Positions 5,551-7,993 of a stretch of 7,993 bases of DNA are shown piece after piece. The stretch is from Candidatus Bathyarchaeota archaeon (GTDB lineage Archaea; Thermoproteota; Bathyarchaeia; TCS64): the NCBI GenBank assembly GCA_030608725.1, contig JAUWDP010000041.1, positions 1-7,993 of the forward strand, read 5' to 3'. The position numbers were made by a program, and so were the translations under genes. Position 1 is the stretch's first letter, and each line of letters begins with the position of its first letter. A model generated the notes under the pieces. The model ran no database searches, had not been told where the DNA came from, and worked only from the letters and a program-made list of their open reading frames with translations.

Positions 5551-7101
5551 CTACTTCGGCGTTGGGATCCACCACTCCCGGCCCCGTGGCGTCTCGACGT
5601 ACTCCGGCCACCTGATGTCCAGGGGCGGGGCGAGGTCGGAGGGCAGAAGGGGTGGGACCCACTTGCTTCCCCCGACTCCTCCCCCGGTTCTCTCGTCGAA
5701 CTCGGCCTTGGCCTTGGCGAGGAGCTCCGGCTTGGTGAGCAGGTCGATGAGGCATCCGGCGATGACCTTCCCTCCCGTGAAGATGGCGGGGTCGATGGTG
5801 GTGCGTTCCCCTGTCATGGCCAGGGCCGCCCACCGGGGGTAGCGGGTTCCCTCTAGGGGTCTGAGGACGGCCTTGGCTGTCCTGACGCGGGCGGATGGTG
5901 CGTGCCATGTGTACTCGACGTAGTCGTCGGAGGAGTAGTGGGTCTGCCATTCGGGGAGCAGCCTCCTGATGGCCTGTTCCCCCTCGTCGAGGGTGAGGAG
6001 CCTCTGGCATCCATCGGTGAAGGGGTCCTCCATGGGCTCGTGTCCCAGGTTCCTCTGGATCTCCCTGCCGAAGTTCTTGGCCTCGTCGCCGTAGACGGTG
6101 GGCCCAACGTGCCTGAAGTTGTCGTAGGCCATCTCCGCGAGGGTGGTGTTGTGGAGTCCTATCCGGGTCTTGGTGACGGTCCTCTCGGTTACCTTGCATC
6201 CGCAGGTCTCCGCTACTGCCTTGGCGTTCCTCGTCAGGTACTCGTGTGTCTTCTCCTGCATCTCGAGGGTGGGGGCCCTGAAGGCGTAGAGGATCTGGCT
6301 GATCATGGGTGGGGAGGTGTTGCTCTGGCCGGCGATGGGTATGTACTCTGTGATGGTCCATCCGGCTGTCCGGGGGTGGATGGCCTCCTTGCTGTACTTG
6401 GAGACTGTGTACATCATGCAGACGGCGTCCAGGGCGCCGGGGTTGGCCCTGTACCAGCCTATCCTTGAGACGGGTGAGCCCCACTTCTCGGGTTCGTGGG
6501 CCTCGAATGTGTAGGCTATGTTCCAGTAGGCTCCGCAGTGGGTGTGGGAGACGATCCTGTTGTCGGTGCCGGGGTGGTAGAAGATGCAGGCGTCTAGGTC
6601 GTCGTAGTATCCTTTGGCGGCGTGGTAGGGTTTGGAGACGCAGATCTTCTCTGCGGGTTCCCCCATGAACTTGAGCGTCCCCTTGAGCCCGTGCTCCTGC
6701 ATCGCGTGCCTTGTGGCTAGTACTCCGGTTAGCGCCGTGACTCCTAGTGCCGAGTGGGGGTCCGTGTGCCCCGCCGCGTAGGGGTGGAGGGACTCGTCGC
6801 GTGGCTTCTTGTAGGGGACGGCCGCCTGGTTGTTCCCCGGGGTTGCGTCGTACTCCGCGAACGACGCGAGGACGGGTTTCCCTTCTCCCCAGATGGCGCA
6901 GAAGGCGGTGGGCATGCCGCCTGAGCCCTCCTCGACGGTGAAGCCCTCCTTCTTCAGGACCTCAACGTAGGCTGCGGCGGACTCGTACTCCCGCAGTGCG
7001 GGCTCCGCTAGGTACCAGATCTTCTGGTCGAAGTCGGAGATCCACTTCTCGTTCTTCGTCACCCAATCCGATGCGTATTCCTTTATCTCCTTTGAATCCA
7101 A
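5551..7101 (-). CDS. M20-family amidohydrolase, AbgB-like (aminobenzoyl-glutamate hydrolase type)
   Basis: A 516-residue metal-type hydrolase of the M20 peptidase/amidohydrolase group, nearest in pattern to AbgB, which cuts p-aminobenzoyl-glutamate and similar amides. Visible are the N-terminal helix IWYLAEPALREYESAAAYV, the catalytic-domain core PVLASFAEYDATPG (76-89), AGHTDPHSALGV (110-121) at the metal site, GEPAEK (147-152), YHP (175-177), and the AbgB-like C-terminus with LLTKPELLAKAKAEF. By eye, family metal ligands are altered: the Cys of CGH is Ala (A110), the second Glu of PAEE is Lys (K152), and the last His region (PxHSW in AbgB) reads YPRW. The PAE glutamate (the usual general base), H112 and H176 remain. 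It starts with TTG, the only sensible start after an in-frame stop, helped by GAGAGG. It lies 81 bases after the oxidoreductase gene, probably co-transcribed. Substrate unknown. Confidence 0.82.
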   Translation of the reverse strand: MDSKEIKEYASDWVTKNEKWISDFDQKIWYLAEPALREYESAAAYVEVLKKEGFTVEEGSGGMPTAFCAIWGEGKPVLASFAEYDATPGNNQAAVPYKKPRDESLHPYAAGHTDPHSALGVTALTGVLATRHAMQEHGLKGTLKFMGEPAEKICVSKPYHAAKGYYDDLDACIFYHPGTDNRIVSHTHCGAYWNIAYTFEAHEPEKWGSPVSRIGWYRANPGALDAVCMMYTVSKYSKEAIHPRTAGWTITEYIPIAGQSNTSPPMISQILYAFRAPTLEMQEKTHEYLTRNAKAVAETCGCKVTERTVTKTRIGLHNTTLAEMAYDNFRHVGPTVYGDEAKNFGREIQRNLGHEPMEDPFTDGCQRLLTLDEGEQAIRRLLPEWQTHYSSDDYVEYTWHAPSARVRTAKAVLRPLEGTRYPRWAALAMTGERTTIDPAIFTGGKVIAGCLIDLLTKPELLAKAKAEFDERTGGGVGGSKWVPPLLPSDLAPPLDIRWPEYVETPRGREWWIPTPK

Positions 7102-7109
7102 GATGATGT

Positions 7110-7115
7110 CCTCTC
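7110..7115 (-). promoter_or_regulatory. Ribosome binding site supporting a TTG start
   Basis: The minus strand reads GAGAGG eight bases before TTG 7101. The frame has a TGA at 7122-7120 and no ATG or GTG in between, so this site fixes the amidohydrolase start at TTG. Confidence 0.6.
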
Positions 7116-7182
7116 GGATTCATATTCTCGATATTCTATGTGAGACTTTCCCTAGCGGGATGATGTGAGCTGCCCCGGGATC

Positions 7183-7993
7183 TTAGGGGTCTACGTCCCC
7201 CTTTATGAGTCCCAGGGGCAGGGGAGCCGGTTTCTCGACTGTGCTCTCCAGCTTGACTGTCTTCTCCGTGTTTGATGCGGTGTGGAATGCGTGCATCGCT
7301 TCCAGGACGTGGTATGTGAGGTCGCCGTTGGCCCTGTGGGGGCGCTTGGACCTGAGGGCGTTGGCCATGTCTGCGACGCCGAGGCCGCGGCTGTTGTGGG
7401 TGTAGCCGTGGCTGAGGGGCATCTCCCTCCACTCATTGAACTCCGGGAGGTAGACCTTCACGGGTCCGCCGAAGGTGTTGGGGTCGGGGACGCTGAGGCT
7501 GCCGAGGGTGCCGTAGACCTCTATCCATGGGAGCTGTGCCCCCCAGACGTCGAAGCTGGTCGTTATGGTCCCCGTCGCGTAGTTGCGGAAGTCCATTATC
7601 CCCACAACGTGGGTGGGGACGTCGACGGTGATCTTCTCGCCGTGCTTGGGTTCGCTGGTGATGGTCCTCTCGGGGAAGGTTATCTTGGTGGTGGCCTTCA
7701 CCTGCTTGATGGGTCCTATTAGGTTGATGAGGGCTGTGAGGTAGTAGGGGCCCATGTCGAACATGGGGCCGCCTCCCTTCTTGTAGTAGAAGCTGGGGTC
7801 GGGGTGCCAGCTTTCGTGTCCGTGGCAGGTCATGAAGCTGTTGACGGCGATGGGCTCGCCGATGAGGCCGTCGTCGATGATCTTCCTGCAGGTCTGTATC
7901 CCTCCGCCGAGGAAGGTGTCCGGTGCTCCGCCGATGAGGACGCCTGCTTCCCTGGCTATATCGACGAGTTTTTTACCGTCTGCGAGGTCGATG
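7183..7993 (-). CDS. Gfo/Idh/MocA-family oxidoreductase, N-terminal part outside window
   Basis: The C-terminal 269 residues of an NAD(P)-dependent dehydrogenase of the glucose-fructose oxidoreductase/inositol dehydrogenase family, which act on sugars and related polyols. The frame is open to the right edge. The ATG at 7833 is internal, because the preceding codons encode family sequence (GGAPDTFLGGGIQTCRKIID, then IGEPIAV). The first visible residues belong to the end of the Rossmann domain, so the nucleotide-binding GxGxxG and the EKP motif are missing. In the substrate domain GGGPMFDMGPYYLTALINLIG is clear; it replaces the GGG-D-G-H pattern of classic members, with Tyr where the catalytic His is usual. 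Near the end are RGLGVADMANAL and HVLEAMHAF, common in this family. The amidohydrolase gene follows after 81 bases on the same strand, so both may serve one pathway. Confidence 0.85.
   Translation of the reverse strand, partial: IDLADGKKLVDIAREAGVLIGGAPDTFLGGGIQTCRKIIDDGLIGEPIAVNSFMTCHGHESWHPDPSFYYKKGGGPMFDMGPYYLTALINLIGPIKQVKATTKITFPERTITSEPKHGEKITVDVPTHVVGIMDFRNYATGTITTSFDVWGAQLPWIEVYGTLGSLSVPDPNTFGGPVKVYLPEFNEWREMPLSHGYTHNSRGLGVADMANALRSKRPHRANGDLTYHVLEAMHAFHTASNTEKTVKLESTVEKPAPLPLGLIKGDVDP

Noticed and set aside
5528..6484. Long (318-residue) minus-strand frame inside the amidohydrolase gene
   Set aside because: Arg-, Pro- and Gly-rich shadow translation caused by high GC; the overlapping frame has clear M20 motifs.

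Overview
The window looks like part of an archaeal chromosome. The signs are TATA-type promoters about 26-30 bases ahead of starts, one gene that appears leaderless, GGAGG/GAGGTG-like ribosome sites, heavy use of AGG for arginine, and an XRE-CBS regulator of a kind common in archaea. An uncultivated lineage such as Bathyarchaeia would fit, but that is a guess. The genes at both ends run off the window.

Layout. (1) 3-1487 (+): the larger part of a gene in the argininosuccinate lyase/fumarase superfamily, with unusual active-site motifs. (2) About 1488-4958: a visibly AT-richer stretch that looks acquired and partly decayed. It holds two overlapping coiled-coil genes on the minus strand (3656-2190, then 2193-1720) and a divergent XRE-CBS regulator (3773-4387). 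Their shared control region carries two TATA elements and a palindrome. Two gene remnants flank this trio. One is a PPP-type Ser/Thr phosphatase remnant (1715-1515, minus) directly downstream of the coiled-coil genes and broken up by GCGCGC tracts. The other is the tail of a CBS-domain gene (4915-4739, minus). Between the regulator and the CBS remnant lies a 350-base stretch with no convincing gene. (3) 4983-5474 (+): a GNAT acetyltransferase. (4) 5551-7101 (-): an AbgB-like M20 amidohydrolase with altered metal-site motifs. (5) 7183-7993 (-): the C-terminal part of a Gfo/Idh/MocA oxidoreductase.

Working together. The flanking lyase, amidohydrolase and oxidoreductase could belong to one catabolic theme, breakdown of N-substituted or amidated amino-acid-like compounds, but they do not form one operon here and the link is inference. 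The central trio looks like a self-regulated unit: the XRE-CBS protein probably binds the palindrome over the predicted start of the coiled-coil operon, and CBS domains would let an adenosine nucleotide tune it. The phosphatase remnant suggests the unit once had a third gene. No ATPase, nuclease, integrase or transposase is visible, so calling it a defence or mobile system would go beyond the evidence.
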